Positions 35,528 to 43,235 of a stretch of DNA of 64,000 nt are shown in pieces. Origin of the DNA: JAZOTM01 sp045657625. GTDB taxonomy: Bacteria; Bacillota; Clostridia; Lachnospirales; Lachnospiraceae. The position numbers were made by a program, and so were the translations under genes. The stretch is from positions 1 through 64,000 of the forward strand of contig JAZOTM010000010.1 in the NCBI GenBank assembly GCA_045657625.1. Reading direction: 5' to 3'. Every line of letters starts with the position of its first letter. Position 1 is the stretch's first letter. Under the pieces are notes generated by a model that worked only from the letters and a program-made list of their open reading frames with translations, was not told the DNA's origin and made no database searches.

Positions 35528-36159
35528 TTTTTTCTCCCCATATAAAAAGATTCTTTTAGCGCCTTTGTGGCTGCTGCTGTGTCCTTTGCATACATAATGG
35601 AAGAAACCACACAGATTCCGGAGATTGGGATTTCATCCAAAACCCGTAGATTTTCCGAGGTTAGTCCACCTATCGCATTCACCGGAATAGACACGCTATG
35701 GCAAATTTCGCGTAAGGTTTCCACCGATGTCAGGACTGTCTTTACCTTGGTGGTGGTGGGATAAATGGCCCCTACCCCCAAGTAATTAGCTCCCTTTTCA
35801 TAAGCTTCCTTGGCCTGCTCCACGGTTTTGGTTGTTGCTCCCAGGATTTTCTCCGGACCAATCAGACGTCTGGCAATCTCTAAAGGCATATCCTCTTTTC
35901 CCAGATGTACCCCTTCTGCATTTGCTGCCATCATCACATCCACACGATCATCGATAATTAATGGAACCCCGTATTTTTGTGAGATGGCATGTACCTTTGC
36001 AGCCAAAGAAATCATCTCTGCTGTAGTTCCCTGTTTTTCACGTAATTGCAAAAGTGTCACTCCGGACTTTAGCGCCAACTCTATTTTTTTTAAAAATTCC
36101 GCTTCTTCCATGCCCTCTCGATTGGTGACTAAATACAAAGAGGAATCAAAGGTTTTCAT
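35524..36159 (-). CDS. thiE: Thiamine-phosphate synthase ThiE
   Basis: Joins HMP-pyrophosphate to thiazole phosphate to make thiamine phosphate. The 211 residues contain LYLVTNREG, LLQLREKQGT, LIIDDRVDVMMAANAEGVHLG and AIGGLTSENLR, all family motifs. I chose the Met at 36159, preceded by GAGGTG; the frame is open to 36240 inside thiM. It overlaps thiM by 14 bases and thiD by 4. Confidence 0.94.
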   Translation of the reverse strand: MKTFDSSLYLVTNREGMEEAEFLKKIELALKSGVTLLQLREKQGTTAEMISLAAKVHAISQKYGVPLIIDDRVDVMMAANAEGVHLGKEDMPLEIARRLIGPEKILGATTKTVEQAKEAYEKGANYLGVGAIYPTTTKVKTVLTSVETLREICHSVSIPVNAIGGLTSENLRVLDEIPISGICVVSSIMYAKDTAAATKALKESFYMGRKK

Positions 36160-36886
36160 GTTTCCACACCTCATCCAGTAATCGCTGACGATACGTTCCA
36201 CTTCCGGCATCCGTCTGCGCCTTTTCTCCGCAAGTTCCAAAAAAGTAACAGGCTTCGATGACCGACTCCTCTCTTAGATTTCTTCCTAAAAAAGTGGCAC
36301 ACACCACACCTAATAAACACCCGGTTCCCGTGATTGTGCTCATTTGCTCACAACCGGATTTGTTTTTCTCAAATCCGCTCTCCCCGTAAAACAAGTCCAC
36401 TTTCCCTGTTGCCAGTACCCGACAATGATAGGCTAACCTCAGGTTTTTCATGGCTTCTTTTAATGCTTGCTCCCCAATTTTTTCACTATCTACTCCGGCG
36501 CTGGAATAAGAATCTTCCTGTAATGCCAAGATTTCCGATGGATTCCCTTTGAGTAAATATACCTTGCCCTGTTCCAACAACTTCTTAGCAAATGTTCTAC
36601 GCATGGTAGAACAGGCTACTCCCACGGCATCCAAAACCACCGGAATTCCCTTTATTCCTGCTATTTCCAATGATTTTTCCATTGCCATCATTCTGGAATC
36701 TGTGATGGTTCCTAAATTCAGCAACAACGCCGCTGCATGTTCTGTAATCTCTTCCACTTCTTTCGGATGTTCCGCCATAATGGGACTACACCCTAGCGCC
36801 AACACCACATCTGCACTATCCCGCATTAAAATCGGATTTGTAATACAGTGAATTAAAGGCTTTCCGGTGTTTCTTCCTTCACCCAT
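36146..36886 (-). CDS. thiM: Hydroxyethylthiazole kinase ThiM
   Basis: Salvage kinase that phosphorylates the thiazole moiety of thiamine. The 246 residues include PLIHCITNPILMRDSADVVLALG with the usual start of the fold, PVVLDAVGVACSTMRR, LKGNPSEI and STITGTGCLLGVV with the catalytic Cys. The length is slightly short for the family. It follows thiW, the predicted thiazole uptake component, by overlap, which fits a thiazole salvage unit. Confidence 0.93.
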   Translation of the reverse strand: MGEGRNTGKPLIHCITNPILMRDSADVVLALGCSPIMAEHPKEVEEITEHAAALLLNLGTITDSRMMAMEKSLEIAGIKGIPVVLDAVGVACSTMRRTFAKKLLEQGKVYLLKGNPSEILALQEDSYSSAGVDSEKIGEQALKEAMKNLRLAYHCRVLATGKVDLFYGESGFEKNKSGCEQMSTITGTGCLLGVVCATFLGRNLREESVIEACYFFGTCGEKAQTDAGSGTYRQRLLDEVWKHENL

Positions 36887-37401
36887 TCTTTTTTATCTCC
36901 TCTGAGTTTCGTCTGAATTTCAACCAACATTCCGGTGCGTTTCAGCTGATATAAGAATACTGCTGCAATACTGCCTCCAATCAAAGTTCCACAGAAAAAC
37001 GATGGTACATAAAAAAACCAAGTCAAATCGGATCTTCCCCAAAGCAAAGTCATAACCGGATAAGACACAATGGCCCCAATAATTCCCGTTCCAATCATTT
37101 CACCCAAAACCGCTGCATAAATTTTTCCTTTGGATACCTTATATAAAATGCCGGACAATAGTGCTCCAAATACGGCTCCCGTTAAGGCCAAAGGAGGAAT
37201 TCCCATGAGGCTCATACGAATAATACCAATCATAAGAGCCACCAGGAACGCATCCAAAGGTCCCAGAAAAACAGCTGCTGTAATGTTTATCAAATGCGCC
37301 ATGGGGCACATACCTTCCACGCGCAAAATCGGGGAAATCACCACTCCGATGGCCACCAACATAGCCATCATTACCATTCTTAATACGTTATACTTTTTCA
37401 T
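36853..37401 (-). CDS. thiW: Predicted thiazole ECF-transporter substrate component ThiW
   Basis: A 182-residue membrane protein with five or six helices (MKKYNVLRMVMMAMLVAIGVVISP; GMCPMAHLINITAAVFLGP). It matches ThiW, the substrate-binding S component of an energy-coupling-factor transporter for hydroxyethylthiazole. The shared ECF energizing genes are not in the window. The Met at 37401 has a GGAAAGGAGAAC site. It is first in the operon, directly after the TPP riboswitch, and overlaps thiM by 34 bases. Confidence 0.9.
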   Translation of the reverse strand: MKKYNVLRMVMMAMLVAIGVVISPILRVEGMCPMAHLINITAAVFLGPLDAFLVALMIGIIRMSLMGIPPLALTGAVFGALLSGILYKVSKGKIYAAVLGEMIGTGIIGAIVSYPVMTLLWGRSDLTWFFYVPSFFCGTLIGGSIAAVFLYQLKRTGMLVEIQTKLRGDKKEWVKEETPESL

Positions 37402-37488
37402 TGTTCTCCTTTCCTCACCCAATTCGATTCGGCCAAAGAGACTCCGTACACGCAGCTCCAAATGAAAAGTAACTCTTACCCCTGGGCA

Positions 37489-37518
37489 TAAAAAAAGTTA
37501 CCCTTCATTGGGTAACTT
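37489..37518 (-). terminator. Terminator of the TPP riboswitch expression platform
   Basis: Stem GTTACCC/GGGTAAC with a 6-base loop and a run of seven T on the minus strand, between the TPP aptamer and thiW. It is the likely off state when TPP is bound. Confidence 0.8.
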
Positions 37519-37540
37519 CTAAATACGTATTTTTCCTCGT

Positions 37541-37628
37541 AACAGACATCCCTACGTTGGCATTATCCAAATCAGGTTCTCGGTCGAAGGTCACACCTTC
37601 CTCTCAGCCTGTATACAAGCTCCCGTTT
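37541..37628 (-). promoter_or_regulatory. TPP riboswitch (THI element)
   Basis: On the minus strand the conserved parts appear in order: GGGAGC, CTGAGAG, GTGTGACC, GAACCTGAT, GGATAATGCCA and CGTAGGGA. It controls the thiW-M-E-D-C operon, most likely by transcription attenuation through the terminator at 37489-37518. Confidence 0.95.
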
Positions 37629-37649
37629 CTTTATTTTATTGACAAGTTT

Positions 37650-37677
37650 ATTTTACTTCATTTTACCAAAAATGCAA
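37650..37677 (-). promoter_or_regulatory. Possible promoter of the thi operon
   Basis: TTGCAT (37672-37677) and TAAAAT (37650-37655) with 16-base spacing on the minus strand. The start would fall about 15 bases before the TPP aptamer. The remaining AT-rich sequence up to the chemoreceptor start (37678-37837) shows no convincing promoter for that gene. Confidence 0.45.
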
Positions 37678-37837
37678 GGGATTTTTCCATTTTGGTATTA
37701 GAGCGTTAAAATTTCATTAAAAAGTCTGAAAGGTTCATAACAATCCACTTTTTCATAATTTTTAAGAGTAAAATATCCTTACGTTAATAAATCTTAAGTT
37801 AATGAAACTATATCGGTCATGGACCATGGAGGGAATT

Positions 37838-39874
37838 ATGGCAAAAGAAATTAAGAAGAAAAAAGCCTCCGCACCCAAGAGCGGTGTCGGCTGGGCTGAC
37901 AGTATCAAAACAAAACTTATCACAGTTATGATTGCTGCTGCGGCTATTCCTTTGATTATATCATTGGCGGTTAGCTATATCTCATCCACATCCAAAGCAA
38001 CAGCAGACGCGGAAGTATCCTTACAATGGCAGGCTTATTACATTCAGGATTCCTTCTCAAAAATTGTAGAGACCAATATGGCCTCCATGAAAGCTTTTTC
38101 TGTTGCTCCATCTACCATTACTTATCTAAAGGATCCAACTGCCGGAACCATTCCGGATGAAGCCATGTTGGTTCAGATGAAATCCATTGATAATTATTTG
38201 GCCGATGGTAACGTTACTATTGTCACCGGCGCAGACGGCAAACAATTACTCCGTACAGACGGTGGCACCTTAGCAGATGCAAAGGGTAGCGAAGATTTTG
38301 AATATGCCATTCAAGGAAATGAATATATTTCGAACGCCATGGTAAGTAAATCTACCGGCGGTATGATTTTCACCATGATTGTTCCTGTCTTTGACGATAC
38401 AACCGGTGAAGTTCTTGGACTGGTACAGAGAAACTACAACTTGGACGATTTACATGAATTTTTGGCCGCTCAAGCAGACGATGCTTTTATCGCCGACCGC
38501 GATGGTGTCATTGCTGCGCATTCTCAATTTGCAGCTGACCCGGACGACCTTAAGAGTGTAGCCGGCGAAACATTTATTACAGACACATCCAATGGATTCT
38601 TAGAGACAGAAAACCACGATACCGGTGATACCACCTTCCTTGCTTACGTTACAGACAGCAGAACCGGATTTACCATTGGTGTATCCAACAACAAGAGTGA
38701 AGTTTTAAGCAGTGCTACTGCTGCTGCACGTGCCGTTGTAATCATTGGTATTATCTTATTGATCATTGCTGCAGTCATTTCTGTCATTATGGCCAATAAC
38801 TTTACCAATCCAATTCAGGATATCAACGATTCCCTTTCTGCATTGGCAGATGGACGTTTTCAGAAGGTGGAAAAATTTGCAAATCGAAAAGACGAATTTG
38901 GAAAGATGGTGGGCAACACCAATTCCGTTATTGCAAAATTAGATGAAATTGTTACAAACATTAAATCCTCAGCATCAACGGTAGCAACTTCCTCCGAAGA
39001 GCTTTCCGACACAGCTACCCAGATTTCTCAAACAGCTGAAGACGTTTCCAATGCAGTACAGGATATCGTATCCGGCGCAACACACCAGGCTGATGAAATC
39101 CAGAGCGCTTCTATGAACGTTGGACAAATTAGCGATGCTGTAGAGGATGTACAAACTTCTACCGATAACTTGGCAGATTTAGCAGGTAAGATGAAAGATG
39201 CATCTGAAGTATCCAGCAAGTCTCTTGCTTCTCTTCAGGATTCTTCCGCTGAAATGACCGCGAAAATTGATGAAATTTCCAGAACCATTTCTGCTACCCA
39301 GGAAGCGGTTTCCAATATTAACGACAGAGTAGAAGGCATTTCTTCTATTGCCTCTCAAACCAACCTGTTGTCACTGAACGCTTCTATTGAAGCAGCAAGA
39401 GCCGGTGAAGCCGGCCGTGGATTTGCCGTTGTTGCAGAAGAAATTGGCAAACTTGCGGATGATTCCAAACAGATGGCAGATGAAATCCGAAACGAAATGG
39501 ATGTTTTGTTAGAGCAATCTAAGGCCGCTGTACTTGCAGCCGAAGAAGTAAAACAAGGAAATATCGATCAGCAAACTGCAATTGGCGAAACCCTAGAATC
39601 TGTAGATGGTATGTTGAAAGACATTGGCAGCACCGTTGGTGGTGTACAGCAGATTTCTCGTGGTGCGAATACTTGTGAAACTTCAAAAAATGCGGTATCT
39701 GATACCATGAGTGCCCTTTCCGCTATTTCCGAAGAAAACGTAGCTTCTTCCGAAGTAACCGGAGCATCTATGGAAGAACTTTCCGCAACGGTTTCTGTTC
39801 TTGCAGAGTCTGCAAACTCTTTGAAAGAAGTTGCAGAAGAGCTGGACAAAGAAATGGGATTCTTCAAAATTTAA
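37838..39874 (+). CDS. Methyl-accepting chemotaxis protein
   Basis: A 678-residue chemoreceptor. After a basic tip there is a membrane helix (about 30-55), an extracellular dCache-like sensor domain (about 60-300), a second helix (about 305-330), a HAMP domain and the long cytoplasmic coiled coil. The hairpin tip reads IASQTNLLSLNASIEAARAG then EAGRGFAVVAEEIGKLADDS, the conserved CheW/CheA contact. The Met at 37838 follows GGAGGGAATT; an upstream in-frame Met lacks a site. No other chemotaxis gene is nearby. The ligand is unknown. Confidence 0.95.
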   Translation: MAKEIKKKKASAPKSGVGWADSIKTKLITVMIAAAAIPLIISLAVSYISSTSKATADAEVSLQWQAYYIQDSFSKIVETNMASMKAFSVAPSTITYLKDPTAGTIPDEAMLVQMKSIDNYLADGNVTIVTGADGKQLLRTDGGTLADAKGSEDFEYAIQGNEYISNAMVSKSTGGMIFTMIVPVFDDTTGEVLGLVQRNYNLDDLHEFLAAQADDAFIADRDGVIAAHSQFAADPDDLKSVAGETFITDTSNGFLETENHDTGDTTFLAYVTDSRTGFTIGVSNNKSEVLSSATAAARAVVIIGIILLIIAAVISVIMANNFTNPIQDINDSLSALADGRFQKVEKFANRKDEFGKMVGNTNSVIAKLDEIVTNIKSSASTVATSSEELSDTATQISQTAEDVSNAVQDIVSGATHQADEIQSASMNVGQISDAVEDVQTSTDNLADLAGKMKDASEVSSKSLASLQDSSAEMTAKIDEISRTISATQEAVSNINDRVEGISSIASQTNLLSLNASIEAARAGEAGRGFAVVAEEIGKLADDSKQMADEIRNEMDVLLEQSKAAVLAAEEVKQGNIDQQTAIGETLESVDGMLKDIGSTVGGVQQISRGANTCETSKNAVSDTMSALSAISEENVASSEVTGASMEELSATVSVLAESANSLKEVAEELDKEMGFFKI

Positions 39875-39889
39875 AATTTCTCCTTTCAA

Positions 39890-39920
39890 AAAGGGGGCTG
39901 CAAACTTGCAGCCCTCTTTT
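39890..39920. terminator. Terminator between the chemoreceptor and the EamA permease
   Basis: Stem GGGCTGCAA/TTGCAGCCC with a short loop and T-runs on the plus side (CTCTTTTTT) and shorter runs on the minus side; convergent genes can share it. Confidence 0.85.
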
Positions 39921-40838
39921 TTAATCTCCTTCAATTCCAGCCAAAATCAAGATTCCGGCAATCACAAGGAACAAGAAGAAATATTGTTTTTTGGTAAGTT
40001 TTTCCTTTAAGAAAATACGGGATAAGGTTAAGGAAACCACACATACTGCGGAAATAATGGGTGCAGCAATAGCTCCGTTTCCGCTCATAGCATATACATA
40101 AGTGAACTGTCCTGCAGTTTCACAAATAGCTGCCAAAATCTTATCTCTTTGCTTTGGCAATTCATATTTCACACCTTTAATCTTCATGAAAATCATCAAG
40201 ACCACTGCACAAAGGAAAAAGGTTAATTCATAGGAAGTATTTGCCACCTCTTCTATGGTATCCTCTGTAATATTCACCAAAGGACTTGTGGCCATATCTA
40301 AGAAGTAAATATCCAAAAAACTTCCCAAGGCATCTAAAGTGGCATAACAGAATGGCATTGCAAATGCAATCACGGCCATTTTTTTGCCTAACTTTTTCTT
40401 ACGATCTGTGTCTCCACTGTTTTCCAGAAATCCAATTCCCAAAATACCAATCACAATGATGAGTATTGCAATCACAGAACCGGTTGCAATGGTTTCTCCC
40501 AAAAAAATGACACACATTAAGGAGCACAAAGCACCAGAGGTATTTTCAATCGGATCGGAAATAGACTCTTCAATAAATCGCATTCCAAAGAAAGAAAATG
40601 CCATAGACACGATATAGCAAAGGGACACCGGCAAATAATGAAGCAAGTTGCTGAAATCATAACCAATATCCTTCGTCAGCAAAGTAAATACTGCATGAAT
40701 TCCCATGACAACACCTACGCTGACACAAATTTTTAAGTGGGCATATTTCTCATCCGGATTTGCCCCCTTTTTGTAAAATAGCTCTGCAAGCCCCCATATC
40801 AGGGTGGTTGCAAGGGTAAAAAATAACCACATACTCAT
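39921..40838 (-). CDS. EamA/DMT-family permease
   Basis: A 305-residue membrane protein with ten predicted helices in two similar halves (MSMWLFFTLATTLIWGLAELFYKKGA; AAPIISAVCVVSLTLSRIFLKEKLTKKQ), the drug/metabolite transporter layout. The EKLTKKQ...GI pattern near the end is typical. The substrate cannot be told. It stands alone, with a shared terminator on one side and the MATE gene upstream on the same strand. Confidence 0.85.
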   Translation of the reverse strand: MSMWLFFTLATTLIWGLAELFYKKGANPDEKYAHLKICVSVGVVMGIHAVFTLLTKDIGYDFSNLLHYLPVSLCYIVSMAFSFFGMRFIEESISDPIENTSGALCSLMCVIFLGETIATGSVIAILIIVIGILGIGFLENSGDTDRKKKLGKKMAVIAFAMPFCYATLDALGSFLDIYFLDMATSPLVNITEDTIEEVANTSYELTFFLCAVVLMIFMKIKGVKYELPKQRDKILAAICETAGQFTYVYAMSGNGAIAAPIISAVCVVSLTLSRIFLKEKLTKKQYFFLFLVIAGILILAGIEGD

Positions 40839-40893
40839 TTCTCTCTTTCTAATCTATTCTTGCTCTCACAACCATCAGTATAACATACTCTTG

Positions 40894-42249
40894 CTACTGC
40901 TTCAGCATCCGATTCACCGTAAACAGCATAGTCAGGAAACAGGCCGTTCCTCCTACCACATTACTAATGGGTTCTGCAAGAAAGACCCCGTTGGTTCCCA
41001 TTTGAAACAGATAAGGCAAAATATACGTAAGCGGCGCCACAATCACGACCTTTCGGAAAATGGAAAAGAAAATCGCATGTCCTTTTTTTCCGAGAGATTT
41101 AAATACAATCTGCCCACAATACTGAAATACCATAAATATAAATGTGGAAAAATATACGTGAAATGCTGGAACTGCGTCACTTAAAATGGTCTTATCATTC
41201 GAAAAAATGCCAATAATGACCTCCGGAGCCAAACGGATGACAGCCCACATACACACGGTATATCCCATCGTAATCAAAAACATATACACAATGGATTTTT
41301 TAATTTTATCGTATTTTTTTGCTCCGAAATTGTAACTGATTACCGGTGAAGATCCCTCTGTGATGGCGACAATCGGGGTCTCCATCATCTGGCGAGCACT
41401 GTTCACAATGGTCATAACAGATACGTACACATCTCCCCCTACATTTGCCAATACATTGTTGCAGCAAATCTGAACCACGGCACTGGTAAATTGTGTCATA
41501 AAAGAAGCCGTTCCTAAAGTCATGATTTTCTTTGCTGTAGCACCACATGCCTTAATTTCCTGCCATGTCATGATGTGCAACTTGCAACTACATTTTTCCC
41601 CAAACAAAAATTTCACTACAAAAGCCGCAGATAACATTTGAGAAATCACCGTAGCAATTGCCGCTCCTTGTACTCCGAGGTTCAAGGCAAAAATAAAAAT
41701 CGGATCCAATATAATATTTGCTGCTGCCCCCACGATGACTGTGGTCATTCCCACCGTAGAAAATCCTTGTGCCGTAATAAAAGGGTTCATTCCTGTAGCC
41801 ACCATAGAGAAGATGGTTCCCAAAAGGTAGACTCTCAAATAGGGTAATGCGTATACCATAGCTTGCTCTGAAGCTCCAAATACAGCCAAAATCGGAGCTC
41901 CTAGAATTTCACCCAAAACAGTCAGTGCAACCGCTGTTATCACCAATAAGAAAAAGGCCGTATTTTGTATGCCTTTTGCGACGTCTTCATTTTTTTGTCC
42001 TCTGGCTATAGAAAAAAGGGGAGATCCTCCACCTCCATACATATTTGTAAATGCCGTTATGATTATAACTAATGGAAAACACAGTCCCACAGCCCCAAGG
42101 GCTGCTGTACCGATTTCCGGAATTCTTGCAATATAAATTCGATCCACAATATTGTACAAAAGATTCAAAATCTGCGCCACCAACATAGGAAACGCTGTGG
42201 ACAAAATATTTGTGATGGTTTTTCCATTTTCAAAATCTACCTGTTTCAT
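40894..42249 (-). CDS. MATE-family multidrug/metabolite efflux transporter
   Basis: A 451-residue transporter with twelve predicted membrane helices. The family pattern is visible in both halves (ALGAVGLCFPLVIIITAF; ANPGGDVYVSVMTIVNSARQM-like in the second). MATE proteins export cationic compounds by sodium or proton antiport. The start has a GGAGGAATC site. It is divergent from a LysR gene 113 bases away, which probably controls it. Confidence 0.92.
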   Translation of the reverse strand: MKQVDFENGKTITNILSTAFPMLVAQILNLLYNIVDRIYIARIPEIGTAALGAVGLCFPLVIIITAFTNMYGGGGSPLFSIARGQKNEDVAKGIQNTAFFLLVITAVALTVLGEILGAPILAVFGASEQAMVYALPYLRVYLLGTIFSMVATGMNPFITAQGFSTVGMTTVIVGAAANIILDPIFIFALNLGVQGAAIATVISQMLSAAFVVKFLFGEKCSCKLHIMTWQEIKACGATAKKIMTLGTASFMTQFTSAVVQICCNNVLANVGGDVYVSVMTIVNSARQMMETPIVAITEGSSPVISYNFGAKKYDKIKKSIVYMFLITMGYTVCMWAVIRLAPEVIIGIFSNDKTILSDAVPAFHVYFSTFIFMVFQYCGQIVFKSLGKKGHAIFFSIFRKVVIVAPLTYILPYLFQMGTNGVFLAEPISNVVGGTACFLTMLFTVNRMLKQ

Positions 42250-42362
42250 GATTCCTCCAATTGCTTTACACGCTTTTTCTAGTTTATAATGTGGTTAGAT
42301 ATATGTAAAATACTGTTTTTATAGAGTAACTATATATTATAAATATATGTCAGGAGTCACTT

Positions 42363-43235
42363 ATGGATTTAAAACAAATGGAATATTTTAAAACAATTGT
42401 AGATACCGGAAGTATCAATCAGGCCGCAAAGGTTTTACACATCAGTCAACCGCCGCTCTCCATGTCCATGAAAAAACTGGAGGAAGAATTAGACACCACT
42501 TTGTTTATGCGTGGAAACAAACACATTGTGTTGACGGAGGCCGGCACGATTTTCTATCAAAGAATCTGCCGCATTCTAGAGCTCGCTGACAACACTGTTT
42601 CCGAAGTGGCCAAAGCAGGTCAACATAAAACCTTCTCCTTAGGCCTCACTCCCTCCACAATTCCCGTTGTATCTCCTACCCTTGCCAAATTTTCCAAAGA
42701 AAATCCGGAGGTCCATTTTCAAATCTATGATGGTTCCACTTTTGAACTTCAGCATCTTTTAGATACCAATGTGATTGATGCGGCCTTTTTACGTACCCCC
42801 TTTGCCGCCGGCACCTTTCAAACCATAGAAATAAAAAAAGAGCCCATGGTATGTGCCATACCACAAGCTCTTTTGCATACTTCTGTAAAAAAAGAACAAA
42901 CCGTCATCTCCATTCCGCAGCTTTCGCAATATCCGCTATCTACTTATCGAAGATATCAAAGTCTGCTGACGGAAGTCTTTGCGCAAGAGGGACAAAGTCC
43001 CAACTATTTCAGTATTTGTGATGATACCCGTACTTCCTTGTTATGGGCAAAAAATGGCATTGCCACCGCTGTATTTCCAAAATCCTTGTCCGTAGAATGT
43101 CCGGACAATGTGCTGATTTTACCTATTCAAGCGGCATCTTTGGAAACCTCCATTTTATTTGTATATGATGATTCCCAAAACAAAAGCGATGTATTGCGCC
43201 TCTTTTTAGGCTATCTCAATCTCGATTTTTCCTAG
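42363..43235 (+). CDS. LysR-family transcription regulator
   Basis: A 290-residue regulator. The helix-turn-helix (about 1-60) reads MDLKQMEYFKTIVDTGSINQAAKVLHISQPPLSMSM, and the remainder is a substrate-binding-type effector domain with LGLTPSTIPVVSPTL. It is divergent from the MATE exporter, the usual arrangement for a LysR regulator and its target. Its 3' end overlaps the convergent GH2 gene by 30 bases, and its middle contains a minus-strand terminator that serves the GH2 operon. Confidence 0.9.
   Translation: MDLKQMEYFKTIVDTGSINQAAKVLHISQPPLSMSMKKLEEELDTTLFMRGNKHIVLTEAGTIFYQRICRILELADNTVSEVAKAGQHKTFSLGLTPSTIPVVSPTLAKFSKENPEVHFQIYDGSTFELQHLLDTNVIDAAFLRTPFAAGTFQTIEIKKEPMVCAIPQALLHTSVKKEQTVISIPQLSQYPLSTYRRYQSLLTEVFAQEGQSPNYFSICDDTRTSLLWAKNGIATAVFPKSLSVECPDNVLILPIQAASLETSILFVYDDSQNKSDVLRLFLGYLNLDFS
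42833..42870 (-). terminator. Minus-strand terminator of the rhamnoside operon, inside the LysR coding sequence
   Basis: On the minus strand a 14-base-pair stem (42840-42870) with loop GCA is followed by seven T. Three pairs near the base are G-U; on the plus-strand RNA the same places are C-A or A-C mismatches, so the stem forms well only in the minus transcript. It lies about 335 bases past the GH2 stop and well inside the convergent lysR gene. Confidence 0.75.
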
